DNA of 30,898 nucleotides from an uncultured Muribaculaceae bacterium (GTDB lineage: Bacteria > Bacteroidota > Bacteroidia > Bacteroidales > Muribaculaceae). The stretch spans positions 7,426 through 38,323 of the forward strand of contig CAJUKF010000025.1 in NCBI GenBank assembly GCA_910587355.1, in the 5' to 3' direction. Of this stretch, positions 8,716 through 17,609 are shown one piece after another. Each line of letters starts with the position of its first letter. Positions within the stretch are counted from its first letter, which is position 1. Both the position numbers and the translations under genes were made by a program. Under the pieces are notes generated by a model that was not told where the DNA came from, made no database searches, and was given only the letters and a program-made list of their open reading frames with translations.

Positions 8716-8752
8716 TCGAGGCTGTCTAACAACCAAGGTTAGGCAGCCTCGA
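8716..8752. terminator. Strong hairpin at the junction of the two glycan blocks, possible bidirectional terminator
   Basis: A 15-bp stem (8716-8730 with 8738-8752) encloses a 7-base loop AACCAAG. In plus-strand RNA every pair forms, with one U-G wobble (8725 with 8743); in minus-strand RNA that pair is a C-A mismatch. It lies 17 bases after the stop of the minus-strand lipoprotein gene. Neither side has a T-tract, so it may be an mRNA-stabilising hairpin or the scar of a rearrangement rather than a true intrinsic terminator. Confidence 0.5.
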
Positions 8753-8768
8753 TGTGAAGGAAAACGGA

Positions 8769-10754
8769 CTATTTCAGGCCGCACCACCTGAGGAATTCGT
8801 CTTTCGAGGTGTATGCGCATCCGGTGGATGAATGTCCCCATGCGAAGTAATCGGCATCGCGGTCGGGTACATACGATTCCGTTCCCCACCCTTCGTAGTA
8901 CATGTATACGTTGCCGTCGTGCTCGAAGCATTCAGGATACCATATACCGCCCTGGTCCCATGTACCGGCTTCGCCACGCTGGAAGAATGGTACTGGATTC
9001 TGTACCTTTGTCCAATGTACGAAGTCATCGGAGTAAGCTACGTGGAAGCGGTGAGGGAAGTCAACCTTGCGGTCGCTGCCCTGATAGGTCATAAACCATT
9101 TGCCGACATCTTTAAGACGGAAAATCCGGGCGCCGTTGATTGAACGCGTATCAAAATTATCAGGGCTGTTTCCTGAAGTTATGAGTTCGATTTCCACAGA
9201 GTTCTCCAAAGACAGAGGATTCTCGGTAATTTCGTAGCAGATACCTTGCAGATGTTTTCTGCTGGAGAGGTGGAATATATGATATTTTCCGTTGAGATAT
9301 ATCGCATCGCTGGGACCGCAGCGGTCGCGGAGCATCACGGCCTCAGAGAAGGTTACGCCGTCGTCGATTGAACGACGGCAGCCGAGAGAGGAATGCTTGT
9401 TGTCGACCGTTCCCGACACGCCGTGATAGTAGAAATATATGGCATCATCACCGACACACGGGGCACAGTCAAGCAGATGGAGTTCGTCGAAAGTCCCCGG
9501 TTCGCCGTGATGGATAATCGGGTCATTGGGATGTTCGTCCCATGGACCGGCCGGATTGAATTTGTCGGCGTCCTGTGTGAAAAGGCAAATCTGGTCGTGA
9601 TATTCGCCTTTGTCATTGTAGCCGCTGCCACGGATGTACATGCGCCATTTGCCGTCGGGGGTCTGTTCGGGTTCAAGAATGGCTGCATTCGCGATGTGCT
9701 CGCAGCGCCATACAGGATATTCAGGGCCATAAGTCAGTACGGGATTGGAACTCAGGCGTTTCATAAGCGAAGGACGGGCGTTGTCGGGGCCCTCCACATC
9801 GTCGATATACCATTGTCCCTTGCCTTCAAAACCGAGAACTATGGTATTGTATATGCCGTCGGGCAGATTCCTGCCTGCATAGCTGTATTCTGCTTTTGTC
9901 CATTCGTGGGTCTGGGGCAGCTCAACGGTTGCAAGCTGTACGGTGTCTTTACCTGGAGCAGTGAGGCTCATCGTGAGTTTTCCACCGGACTCAGGGGGAA
10001 ATACTTTGACGGAAAACGACTTGTCTTTCGACAGTATGAAGGGGTCGTAGAGATACTCGCTTGATACATTCGCTGAGTCTTTCGCCATACCGATGCGCGC
10101 TACAAGAGAACTGCGGTTGATGCCGTCTTTCAGCGGATTGGGCACTACATCGACTGATGCTCCGTCCGACTTGAAGTGAAGTCTTCCGGTCTCGTAGGAA
10201 GAATAATTTCTGCGTCCTTCGGGCATCACATCAGGTCTGGCATCGCCCTGTGTACAAGTGAGGTCGTCGAATCGTATGACAGCGGTACTGTCCGTGCCTA
10301 TGACTTTGAATGTTATGTCAAAGCGGTTGAATTTACCGTCGGCGAGCATACGGTCGGAATAGTCAAAGGAGACTTCTGTCCACTCATCGGATTTCAACAG
10401 GCATGTGTCACGGATTCCTTCAAGCGGAACCCGAGGCCCCCATAGCCGGAATGTCACTACGGCAGTATCCGGGCTGCCGCTTACCCTCATGGTGAATTTC
10501 GAACCGTCGCTGTCGAGTGCAAGTGGTTTTTCCAGCTCAGGACTTGAAACAACTACGGTTCTATTCGCTACGCTCTTGACGTATCCGCAAAGATTGCCGT
10601 TGACTTCCTGCACGGAAAACAAGTCATTGTCAGGCGAATATAGAGACAGACAGGTGTTATCGAAGTCGCATATGACAACCGGGGAGGCCGGGCGCTGCGT
10701 GCAACTCATGCACAGCAACGCCACAGCACCCGAGAAGAATATTCCTCGTTTCAT
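8769..10754 (-). CDS. Surface lipoprotein with two beta-sandwich modules and a GH43/GH32-like beta-propeller domain (paralogue B)
   Basis: 661 residues from ATG 10754; the upstream in-frame codon at 10760 is a TTG and is not preferred. The N-terminus MKRGIFFSGAVALLCMSC is a lipoprotein signal with its cysteine at the end. Two diverged beta-sandwich-like modules follow (about 24-165 and 185-330), each ending in a DGK/DGI-N segment and a DD or DDV motif. The C-terminal half (about 335-661) resembles five-bladed propeller glycosidases: ILTYGP-like VLTYGPEYP, MYIRGSGYND, EYHDQ, FDELHLLDCAP, RFHVAYSDD, TWDQGGIW and YYEGWG. It is last in the SusCD operon, 14 bases after its paralogue, and both end with WCGLK. 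It probably cleaves or binds the imported glycan at the cell surface. The family was not recognised, and GH43, GH32, GH117 or GH130-like relatives are all possible. Confidence 0.78.
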   Translation of the reverse strand: MKRGIFFSGAVALLCMSCTQRPASPVVICDFDNTCLSLYSPDNDLFSVQEVNGNLCGYVKSVANRTVVVSSPELEKPLALDSDGSKFTMRVSGSPDTAVVTFRLWGPRVPLEGIRDTCLLKSDEWTEVSFDYSDRMLADGKFNRFDITFKVIGTDSTAVIRFDDLTCTQGDARPDVMPEGRRNYSSYETGRLHFKSDGASVDVVPNPLKDGINRSSLVARIGMAKDSANVSSEYLYDPFILSKDKSFSVKVFPPESGGKLTMSLTAPGKDTVQLATVELPQTHEWTKAEYSYAGRNLPDGIYNTIVLGFEGKGQWYIDDVEGPDNARPSLMKRLSSNPVLTYGPEYPVWRCEHIANAAILEPEQTPDGKWRMYIRGSGYNDKGEYHDQICLFTQDADKFNPAGPWDEHPNDPIIHHGEPGTFDELHLLDCAPCVGDDAIYFYYHGVSGTVDNKHSSLGCRRSIDDGVTFSEAVMLRDRCGPSDAIYLNGKYHIFHLSSRKHLQGICYEITENPLSLENSVEIELITSGNSPDNFDTRSINGARIFRLKDVGKWFMTYQGSDRKVDFPHRFHVAYSDDFVHWTKVQNPVPFFQRGEAGTWDQGGIWYPECFEHDGNVYMYYEGWGTESYVPDRDADYFAWGHSSTGCAYTSKDEFLRWCGLK

Positions 10755-10766
10755 AACCAATCAATC

Positions 10767-12905
10767 TTATTTAAGACCGCACCACTTGAGGAAGGTGTTC
10801 TTTGAGACCGAAGCACAGCCCGTGGAGGAATGTCCACCGCTGAAGTATGGCGTATCACGGTCAGCTACAGCGCTGTTGTTGCCCCAGCCCTCATAGTACA
10901 TGTAGAGTGTGCCGTCGTATTCGAAGACCTCGCCGAACCATATTGCACCCTGGTCCCATGCACCAGCTTCGCCGCGGTTGAAGAACGGCTGAGAGTTGTC
11001 GACTTTTGTCCACGACAGAAGGTCGTCGGAGTAGGCGACATGGAAGCGTGCGGGATAATCGAAGTTTTTGTCGCTGCCCTGATAGACCATGAACCATTTG
11101 TCAATGCCGTCGAGACGGAATATACGTGTGCCGTTAACGCTCAGCGCATCGAAGTTGCCGGGGCCTCCGCCTGGTTGGAGAACTGTGGTGACCTGAGCCG
11201 CATCGAGCGATTCAGGATTATCGGTGACGGCGCAGTCTACTTTCAGCTTGCCGTTATCATAGCCGTATCCGTAGAAAATATAATACTTGCCGTTGTAGTA
11301 CACTGCGTCGCTGCATCCTACACCGTCTTTGAGCATCTTGCCTTCTGAGAATGTCTTTCCGCCGTCGGTGGATTTGCGTACAGCAAGAGAGCCGAGTTTT
11401 GCATTGAGAGTGCCGCGTACGGCCTGATAGTAGAAGTAGACCACGCCGTCTTTTCCTACGACGGGAGCACAGTCGAGAAGATGTAACTCATCGCAAGTGC
11501 CTGCTATGCTGTGATGTATGACCGGATTCTGAGGTTCCTCGTTCCAACGTGCCATAGGATTGAACGAGGAGGCGTCCTGTGTGAACATGCCTATCTGGTC
11601 GTGATACTCGTTTGCGTCATTGTAGCCGCTGCCTCGTACGTACATGCGCCAGTTGTTGTCGGGGCTTTCGGAAGGTGTCATGACGGCTGCGTTGGCCACG
11701 TGCTCCATGCGCCATTTGGGCTCTGTGGGGCCGTAGGTAAGGATTGGGTCGGTGCCGAGACGGCGCATAAGCATTGCGGGGGTGTTGTCGGGGCCGAAAA
11801 TATCGTCGAAGTACCAGTCTTCGTCGGCACCGGTCTCACCGGCATCGAAGAGAATGACGAAATTGCTGTATTTGCCGTCGGGTAAGTCGAATTTCTTGAA
11901 ATCGAAGACGAGATTGGTCCACTCGTCGGCGTTGGGCACAACTACGTCGGTGACTTCGTAGGCCGTCATGCCGGGGCCTTCGACTTTGAAGTACACTTTA
12001 CCGTTTTTCTTGGGTGAGCGCACTTTCATTGTAAATACGGTGCTCTTGCTGAAAATCAGCGGGTTTTCGAACTGAGCGCTCCAAAGAAGTTCCCACTGGT
12101 GACCGCCGGAAACCACGTGGCCCACATGGTCGCTGAGGTTGCAGCCTTCCTTGAAGGGATTCTCGATGATTTCATATTTCATCGGGAGGTCGGAGCTGTT
12201 TATATTGAACTGCAGCGTGTTATTTTCAAAATCGCAGAAGGAAACCATGCCTTCGGGGACCGCGTTAGGGTTATCTTTGATGTCGGTGTCTTTCTCGCCC
12301 TTGAGCTGGAAGATGTCGTCGAAGAGCCATGTCTCGCCCGAGCCGGTCTCGCCTGCATCGAAGAGAAGAACAATCTTATTGTACTTACCGTCAGGCAGTT
12401 GGCGGTCGTGGAAGTCGTATGTGAGGGTTTCCCACGTGCCGTTTTTGGTGGTAGTGACGTTCGTGATTTCGCACGCGTCGACGCCGGCTCCTTCGAGTTT
12501 GAAATATACTTTGCCGTTGCGTTTCGGTGCATTCACCTTCATTGTGAATGTAGAGCCATCTTTCGAGAAATCAAAGGGTTGCAGACGTTCCTTGCTGTAA
12601 ATCAGCTCCCATTGCGCGCCTGCGGAAACGACTTTTCCGCAGTGTTCGCTGGGGTTTGCGGCGTTTTTTTCGGGGTTTTCGATGACTGAGTACTCGAGTT
12701 TGTCGTTGGTTCGGAAACCGAGGTCTTCTGTCTCGAAATCGCAGATTATAAGGTGATTAACCTCGGGAGTGACAGGCGTTTCGGGTGTTTCGGGCGTCTC
12801 AGGTTCGTCGGGCACGTAGCGTACCAGAGGGTCTTCACTGCAGGAAATGCTACCCATAATGCATGCCGCGAGGCAAAATGAAATGTTAAAACGCGATATT
12901 TTCAT
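10767..12905 (-). CDS. Surface lipoprotein with duplicated beta-sandwich modules and a GH43/GH32-like beta-propeller domain (paralogue A)
   Basis: 712 residues from ATG 12905; the frame-opening codon at 12914 is a TTG. A lipoprotein signal ends SISC, followed by a Pro/Glu/Thr linker (PDEPETPETPETPVTPEV). Two closely related modules follow (about 49-205 and 220-375): both contain FTMKV, NGKVYFK, a tryptophan-threonine strand, LPDGKY and LLFDAGETG or ILFDAGETG, then W-FDDIF. The catalytic-like propeller (about 380-712) has the same landmarks as paralogue B, including ILTYGPTEP, MYVRGSGYND, EYHDQ, DELHLLDCAP, VYQGSD, AWDQGAIW and YYEGWG. It lies directly after SusD (17 bases), the position of surface glycan-binding proteins or outer-membrane enzymes in Bacteroidetes PULs. 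Whether the propeller is catalytic or binding is unknown. Confidence 0.78.
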   Translation of the reverse strand: MKISRFNISFCLAACIMGSISCSEDPLVRYVPDEPETPETPETPVTPEVNHLIICDFETEDLGFRTNDKLEYSVIENPEKNAANPSEHCGKVVSAGAQWELIYSKERLQPFDFSKDGSTFTMKVNAPKRNGKVYFKLEGAGVDACEITNVTTTKNGTWETLTYDFHDRQLPDGKYNKIVLLFDAGETGSGETWLFDDIFQLKGEKDTDIKDNPNAVPEGMVSFCDFENNTLQFNINSSDLPMKYEIIENPFKEGCNLSDHVGHVVSGGHQWELLWSAQFENPLIFSKSTVFTMKVRSPKKNGKVYFKVEGPGMTAYEVTDVVVPNADEWTNLVFDFKKFDLPDGKYSNFVILFDAGETGADEDWYFDDIFGPDNTPAMLMRRLGTDPILTYGPTEPKWRMEHVANAAVMTPSESPDNNWRMYVRGSGYNDANEYHDQIGMFTQDASSFNPMARWNEEPQNPVIHHSIAGTCDELHLLDCAPVVGKDGVVYFYYQAVRGTLNAKLGSLAVRKSTDGGKTFSEGKMLKDGVGCSDAVYYNGKYYIFYGYGYDNGKLKVDCAVTDNPESLDAAQVTTVLQPGGGPGNFDALSVNGTRIFRLDGIDKWFMVYQGSDKNFDYPARFHVAYSDDLLSWTKVDNSQPFFNRGEAGAWDQGAIWFGEVFEYDGTLYMYYEGWGNNSAVADRDTPYFSGGHSSTGCASVSKNTFLKWCGLK

Positions 12906-12922
12906 AGTGTCCAAATGTTAAA

Positions 12923-14533
12923 TCAGAGACTTGGATAGCCATCATTCTGTTTGAGTTTGGGATTGGAGAGAATCTCGTTTCTCGGAATGGGGAAAACGTT
13001 GAGGTGAGCGTCTTCTCCGACTCCATCGTGGCACCACCATTTCATGGTAGTGAATACTCCGAAGCGGATGAGTTGCTGACGGCGGTATCCTTCCTGACAG
13101 AATTCCCATGCGTATTCATTGAGGAAGCGGTCGCGGTCGAGCTGCGAGGGCTGAAGGACTTTGTCTCCGCTGAAGTCGGTGAAGGCGCGGCGGCGGACAT
13201 CGTTGATGAGACCGGTGATGGTGGCATCGGCTGCCTTGCCGTTCTTGTTCCACAGGGCTTCGGCTTTCATGAAGAGGACGTCGGCGTAGCGGAAGATGAT
13301 GAAGTCGTTGCTGAGTGCCCACTGGGCTTTTTTCTTGATTTCGTATTTAATCATGCGGACGCCGGTACCCTCGCCGGTCTGTGATTCGGGCTTGCCGGGA
13401 TTGTAGATTGGGACGGCGCGGGTGTATACAAGAGGTTTGCCCGCATCCTTGGGGTCTTTGGGGTCGCACATGATTGGCGAGCCGGCGATGCCGGTGAGTT
13501 CGCCCGTGTTGTCGTAGAGCTGACCTTCGAGCCACGAGTATCCGAAACGGAGGTCATCAGGGTCGTAGCTGTTGGCCAGTTCGGGCGAAGCGCAGCAGCC
13601 GCCCCAGTAGAAAGTGATGGTGTCCTGATGGTAACGGAAGTTCCAGTGGTGGCTCCAGAGGTGAATGAGGAAAGGAGCGCTGTCGTATACCTCATCGTTG
13701 GCAGCGGCCATGATGATTTCGGGAGAATTCTGATTTTCGGTGACAAACACCTGCTTGTAGTCGCTGTCGAGCGAGTATTTTTTTGAGTTGATAATTTCGT
13801 CGCAAAGGTCGACCACTTCCTGCCAGTAAGACTTGCCAGTCCAAGCCTCGCCGTTAAGATATACTTTGGCGAGAAGGGTTGTCGCAGCGTAGTAATCCCA
13901 TCGGCAATAACCTTTTTGAGAAAGGAGTGCGCGGTTTTCAGTGATTTCCTTTACGATGAAATCGAATACTTCCTGACGAGTGGAGGTCTCGGGCAGCCAG
14001 CCGTCGGGTACGTCATATTTCGTGACAATGGGGACATTGCCGAACAAATCGCAGAGGATGTAGTACCAGAAAGCGCGAGCGACGTGGAGCTCGGCCATAA
14101 GTTTGCTCTTGGTGTCGGCATCCATGGCGGCGTTTTCAAACTGATAAATGAGGCGATTGCAGGTGTTGATGCCAGAGTATGCACGTCGCCAGTTGCCGAG
14201 GAAATGCTGGTCGTCGATTTTCCATTTGTGCTCGTTGAGTCGCTGATATATGCCGCCGTCGTACCATGCACCGCCACGGGAGGGCGTAATCCATGAGTCG
14301 GCCGATTCCTCGCTTGTGTAGAGCCAGCATCCGCCTGTGTGGGCACCGCTGCCGCTGTACAGAGTGCGCAAATCGGAGTAAACGGCACCGATAGCGCCAG
14401 GGATGTCGTCCTCCGAGAAGTTCTCGAAGTATTTCTCGGCGGTGAGCTGGTCGTAGATTTCTTCGTCGAGATTGGTGCAGCCGGCAAAAAGCATCAGGCC
14501 GCAGGCAATGGAAATGATATGTAGTATTTTCAT
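12923..14533 (-). CDS. SusD-like (RagB/SusD family) surface glycan-binding lipoprotein
   Basis: 536 residues from ATG 14533. The signal MKILHIISIACGLMLFAGC has its lipobox cysteine at residue 19, followed by TNLDEEIYDQLTAEKYF, a standard SusD opening. The helical TPR-like core includes LMAELHVARAFWYYILCDLFGNVPIVTKYD, and the C-terminal half contains IIFRYADVLFMKAEALWN and a terminal PIPRNEILSNPKLKQNDGY. Length and motifs are normal for the family. SusD proteins cap the SusC channel and capture oligosaccharides at the outer face of the outer membrane. It lies 11 bases after SusC and is co-transcribed with it. Confidence 0.97.
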   Translation of the reverse strand: MKILHIISIACGLMLFAGCTNLDEEIYDQLTAEKYFENFSEDDIPGAIGAVYSDLRTLYSGSGAHTGGCWLYTSEESADSWITPSRGGAWYDGGIYQRLNEHKWKIDDQHFLGNWRRAYSGINTCNRLIYQFENAAMDADTKSKLMAELHVARAFWYYILCDLFGNVPIVTKYDVPDGWLPETSTRQEVFDFIVKEITENRALLSQKGYCRWDYYAATTLLAKVYLNGEAWTGKSYWQEVVDLCDEIINSKKYSLDSDYKQVFVTENQNSPEIIMAAANDEVYDSAPFLIHLWSHHWNFRYHQDTITFYWGGCCASPELANSYDPDDLRFGYSWLEGQLYDNTGELTGIAGSPIMCDPKDPKDAGKPLVYTRAVPIYNPGKPESQTGEGTGVRMIKYEIKKKAQWALSNDFIIFRYADVLFMKAEALWNKNGKAADATITGLINDVRRRAFTDFSGDKVLQPSQLDRDRFLNEYAWEFCQEGYRRQQLIRFGVFTTMKWWCHDGVGEDAHLNVFPIPRNEILSNPKLKQNDGYPSL

Positions 14534-14544
14534 GATATAGTCAA

Positions 14545-17463
14545 TTAGAAACCGATTTTAACGCCAAGAGTGAAAGTACGGGTAGTGGGATATCCCGAAG
14601 TGTAGTCAATGCCGGGAGTGAGACCGTTGAAGTTTACTTCGGGGTCTACGCCCTTGTAATTGGTGAAAGTGCAGAGATTGAGGCCTGAAGCGTAGACACG
14701 AATGGTCTTCACAGGATTCTTGGGATTGTCGAAGCGAAGGTTGTAGCCGAGTGTGACATTGTCGAGTTTCACGAAATCGCCGTCCTCCACATAATAGCTT
14801 ACGTAAGCAGGAGCGGTGGCGACATACTGGTTGTAGGGATTGCGGAGAATCGATTTGGGGAAGTTGTGGTCGGCACCACGGGCGAAGTTTTCCCAAAGCA
14901 TGCGGTACTGGTTGAGAATCTGATAGTCGAAAGCACCCCGGAAGGTAAACGACAAATCGAAATTGCGGTAGCGGAAATTGGCAGTGAAAGCTGCGTTCAT
15001 AGTCGGGATGCCATTTCCGATTACCTGACGGCTGCTGTTGTCGCCGTATTCGCCGCCTTCGACAATCCACGAGCCTTTCTCGTTCATGCCGATACTCTTC
15101 CAGCCGTAGAAATCGCCGATGCGTCCGCCTTCCTGCACGATATGTGTGGTTTTCTGTACGGGAGCACCTGTGGAACCGAGTTCAAGGAAGTCGCGCTGAT
15201 ATTTGTCGTTGGAGAGCTTCTTCATCTTGTTAGTGTTATAGGAGAAATTACCGGTGAGATTCAGCCCGAAGTCGCGGTTGTTGAGCACGATGCCATTGAG
15301 CATCACCTCCACGCCGGTGTTGGACACCTTGCCTACATTGGCAAGAGTGGTGGAAGCCAGATTGGGCGGTACAGGAACGTTGTACTGATAAAGGAGGCCG
15401 TCTGTGGTGCGGTTGTAGAAATCAACAGTACCGCTCAGACGTGAGTTGAATACAGCGAAATCAAGACCGACATTGAACTCTTTCTTTTCCTCCCATTTGA
15501 GGTCGGGGTTGGCGTTCATGGTCGGCGCGACAGTGTAGACATATTTTCCGTCGACCATAACGGGCGAGCCGAAAGAATATTTGAGATAAGAGAGATATGG
15601 CGAGGAGGGCTCGTTGCCGGTGACGCCGTATCCGACACGGAGTTTGAGCTCGTTGAGCCAGTCAATGCCTTTCATGAAGCTTTCGCCTCGGATTCTCCAT
15701 GCACCGCTGACAGCATAGAAAAGGCCCCAGTGATGGTTTTTGCCGAATTTAGTAGAACCTTCGTCGCGGACGCTTGCCGAGACATAATAGCGGTCGGCGT
15801 AAGAATAGTTGACGCGGCCGAAGAACGAAATCAGTTTGTTCATGCTCTTGTAGTCGCTCATCGAGGCCTGACCGTCTTTCAGTGCAAGACCGGTGCCGAT
15901 GATGTTTTCCTCGAGAATCTCGGTGGGAAAATCGTAGTTGTACATCGAAATGCCATCGGTAAGGTAGTCGTTGTAGCTGTAACCGGCCATTGCCAGCAGG
16001 TTGTGGGGGCCCCACTGTTTGTTGAACTGACCGTAAATCTCAAGCGATTTTGACTGGTTCATGCTTGCGGCGCGCCATGCCTGACCGCGGTAGTTTGTAT
16101 CATATTTACTTGTTGCGAAAGTGCCGTTGAGGTTGTTGAACAAGCGGTAACCTCCTACGGCAGTGATGATGACGGGCTCAATAGGAGAGTATGCTATGCG
16201 GCCTGTAGCCTGAAATTCATTCCAGCGCGTAGTGTTTTTGTACTCGTTTATGAGCTTGACAGGATTTGTCGAGTCGACGAAACGGGTGTAGTCACCGCCC
16301 TGATTGAAAATAGGCTCGGTAGGATTTGTAACGAGCGTTGCGAAGAGCACTTCGCTGGCCGAAGTGTTCTTGCCGACAGTGAATACGTCGCTGAAATTAG
16401 CGCTGACGGTGAGCCGGTCGTTGAACAGCGAGCGGTTGAAGCCGAATTTAAGGTTTGTTCGCTCCTGATTTGTATTTCGGATAATGCCGTCGCGGTTGCG
16501 GTAATCGAGACTGGCATAATAATTCGACTTGGAATTGCCGCTTGAAAGAGCAAGGTGGTGAGTATGTGAGAAGGCCGTTCGCAGAGCAGTCTTGGACCAG
16601 TCTGTTGAAGCTCCTTTGTCAACAGGAGTGAAGAAAGTATTGGTTATTTCCGAAAGGTTGCGGTACTCGTCGGGGGTGAATGTGTCGATTTTACGGGCGA
16701 TAGTCTCAATAGACATATATCCGTTGTAATCTATTTTGAAACCTTTGTCTGACGCACCCTTTTTAGTAGTGATAATAATCACGCCGTTGGTGCCACGGGT
16801 ACCGTAAATAGCGGCGGCCGAGCCATCTTTGAGTATGTCGATTGTCTCGATGTCGTCGGGCGAAACTGTCGAGAGACTTGCTCCCGAAATACCGTCGATG
16901 ACCACCAGGGGCTCCTGGCTGCCGGTGAGAGTAGAGACACCTCGAAGCATGACCTGCATGCCGCTGCCGTTCGGGTCGCCTGTAGTGTTGTTTATGGCAA
17001 GGCCTGCCACACGTCCGCGAAGCAGCTGAAGAGGCGAGTTGGCGCTCCCCTCGACAAAGTCCTCTTTCTTTACAGATGAAATGGAACTTGTGAGGGTGCT
17101 GCGCCTGGCTGTGGTATAACCGACAACTACGACGTCGTCCATTGAAATGACATCGTCTTTCATCACTACGTCGATGCCCGAGTCGCCCGCGTTTACTTTC
17201 ACTTCGGCAGGCTGACAACCGACATACGTAAATAATAATGTAGCAGGAGATTTCTGCAGCCGCAGAGAGAATGTGCCGTCGACAGAGGAAACCGCTGCAT
17301 TAGATGTTCCTTTTTCCGCAACAGAAACACCGGGTAATCCGAGGCCGTCGGCATCACGGACAATGCCTGATACGGCCATTTCCTGAGCTGTGGCTGCCAT
17401 GCCGGCCGCAGCAAGAATTACGCACAGAAAACATTTTAAAAACAGAAAGTGTTTCATACGCAT
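14545..17463 (-). CDS. SusC-like TonB-dependent outer-membrane transporter
   Basis: 972 residues from ATG 17463; a second in-frame ATG at 17457 is equally usable. Residues 1 to about 26 are a signal peptide. A carboxypeptidase-regulatory-like domain follows (about 29-105, VSGIVRDADGLGLPGVSV), then a TonB-box-like MDDVVVVGY and the plug (about 120-235) with LQLLRGRVAGL, VVIDGISG, IETIDILKDGSAAAIYGTRG and GVIIITTKKG. The rest is a 22-strand-type barrel ending TRTFTLGVKIGF with a terminal phenylalanine. SusC proteins import oligosaccharides using TonB energy with the SusD lid. It is the first gene of the operon with SusD and two lipoprotein enzymes, and has its own promoter at 17523-17530. Confidence 0.97.
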   Translation of the reverse strand: MRMKHFLFLKCFLCVILAAAGMAATAQEMAVSGIVRDADGLGLPGVSVAEKGTSNAAVSSVDGTFSLRLQKSPATLLFTYVGCQPAEVKVNAGDSGIDVVMKDDVISMDDVVVVGYTTARRSTLTSSISSVKKEDFVEGSANSPLQLLRGRVAGLAINNTTGDPNGSGMQVMLRGVSTLTGSQEPLVVIDGISGASLSTVSPDDIETIDILKDGSAAAIYGTRGTNGVIIITTKKGASDKGFKIDYNGYMSIETIARKIDTFTPDEYRNLSEITNTFFTPVDKGASTDWSKTALRTAFSHTHHLALSSGNSKSNYYASLDYRNRDGIIRNTNQERTNLKFGFNRSLFNDRLTVSANFSDVFTVGKNTSASEVLFATLVTNPTEPIFNQGGDYTRFVDSTNPVKLINEYKNTTRWNEFQATGRIAYSPIEPVIITAVGGYRLFNNLNGTFATSKYDTNYRGQAWRAASMNQSKSLEIYGQFNKQWGPHNLLAMAGYSYNDYLTDGISMYNYDFPTEILEENIIGTGLALKDGQASMSDYKSMNKLISFFGRVNYSYADRYYVSASVRDEGSTKFGKNHHWGLFYAVSGAWRIRGESFMKGIDWLNELKLRVGYGVTGNEPSSPYLSYLKYSFGSPVMVDGKYVYTVAPTMNANPDLKWEEKKEFNVGLDFAVFNSRLSGTVDFYNRTTDGLLYQYNVPVPPNLASTTLANVGKVSNTGVEVMLNGIVLNNRDFGLNLTGNFSYNTNKMKKLSNDKYQRDFLELGSTGAPVQKTTHIVQEGGRIGDFYGWKSIGMNEKGSWIVEGGEYGDNSSRQVIGNGIPTMNAAFTANFRYRNFDLSFTFRGAFDYQILNQYRMLWENFARGADHNFPKSILRNPYNQYVATAPAYVSYYVEDGDFVKLDNVTLGYNLRFDNPKNPVKTIRVYASGLNLCTFTNYKGVDPEVNFNGLTPGIDYTSGYPTTRTFTLGVKIGF

Positions 17464-17522
17464 TTAGTTGTTCTTTGGGATTAGATAGGTTTTGTAATAA
17501 GATTATTTTAAAACTGTGAGGA

Positions 17523-17530
17523 CAAAATTA
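17523..17530 (-). promoter_or_regulatory. Bacteroidetes -7 promoter box for the SusC operon
   Basis: On the minus strand the site reads TAATTTTG, matching TAnnTTTG. It lies 59 bases upstream of ATG 17463, in the 146-base gap between the HTCS gene and SusC. No convincing -33 element is visible, consistent with regulator-dependent expression. Confidence 0.55.
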
Positions 17531-17565
17531 GGCTTAGATTATAAGAAAGGTTTTCAATATTCTGT

Positions 17566-17593
17566 CAAAAACATGGACTGAGGCATAAACATG
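17566..17593. promoter_or_regulatory. Direct repeat upstream of SusC, weak candidate operator of the right HTCS
   Basis: CAAAAACATG (17566-17575) and CATAAACATG (17584-17593) match at 9 of 10 bases with an 18-bp offset. They lie about 36-63 bases upstream of the SusC -7 box. The sequence differs from the left operator candidate, as expected if each regulator has its own site. The short repeat in an AT-rich gap could be chance. Confidence 0.35.
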
Positions 17594-17609
17594 CATTATT
17601 TTGAAAGAA

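Noticed and set aside
8716..8931. Upstream extension of the 4Fe-4S frame to give a 128-residue protein
   Set aside because: The extension runs through the hairpin and overlaps the C-terminal coding end of the propeller lipoprotein in another frame. The added residues are Arg-rich and lack family features, so only the C-terminal part was called, as a pseudogene fragment.
17584..17597. Small palindrome around ATGCAT upstream of SusC as a terminator for the right HTCS
   Set aside because: The stem is only about four pairs with no T-tract on the correct strand, too weak to call. No clear terminator was found between the HTCS and SusC.
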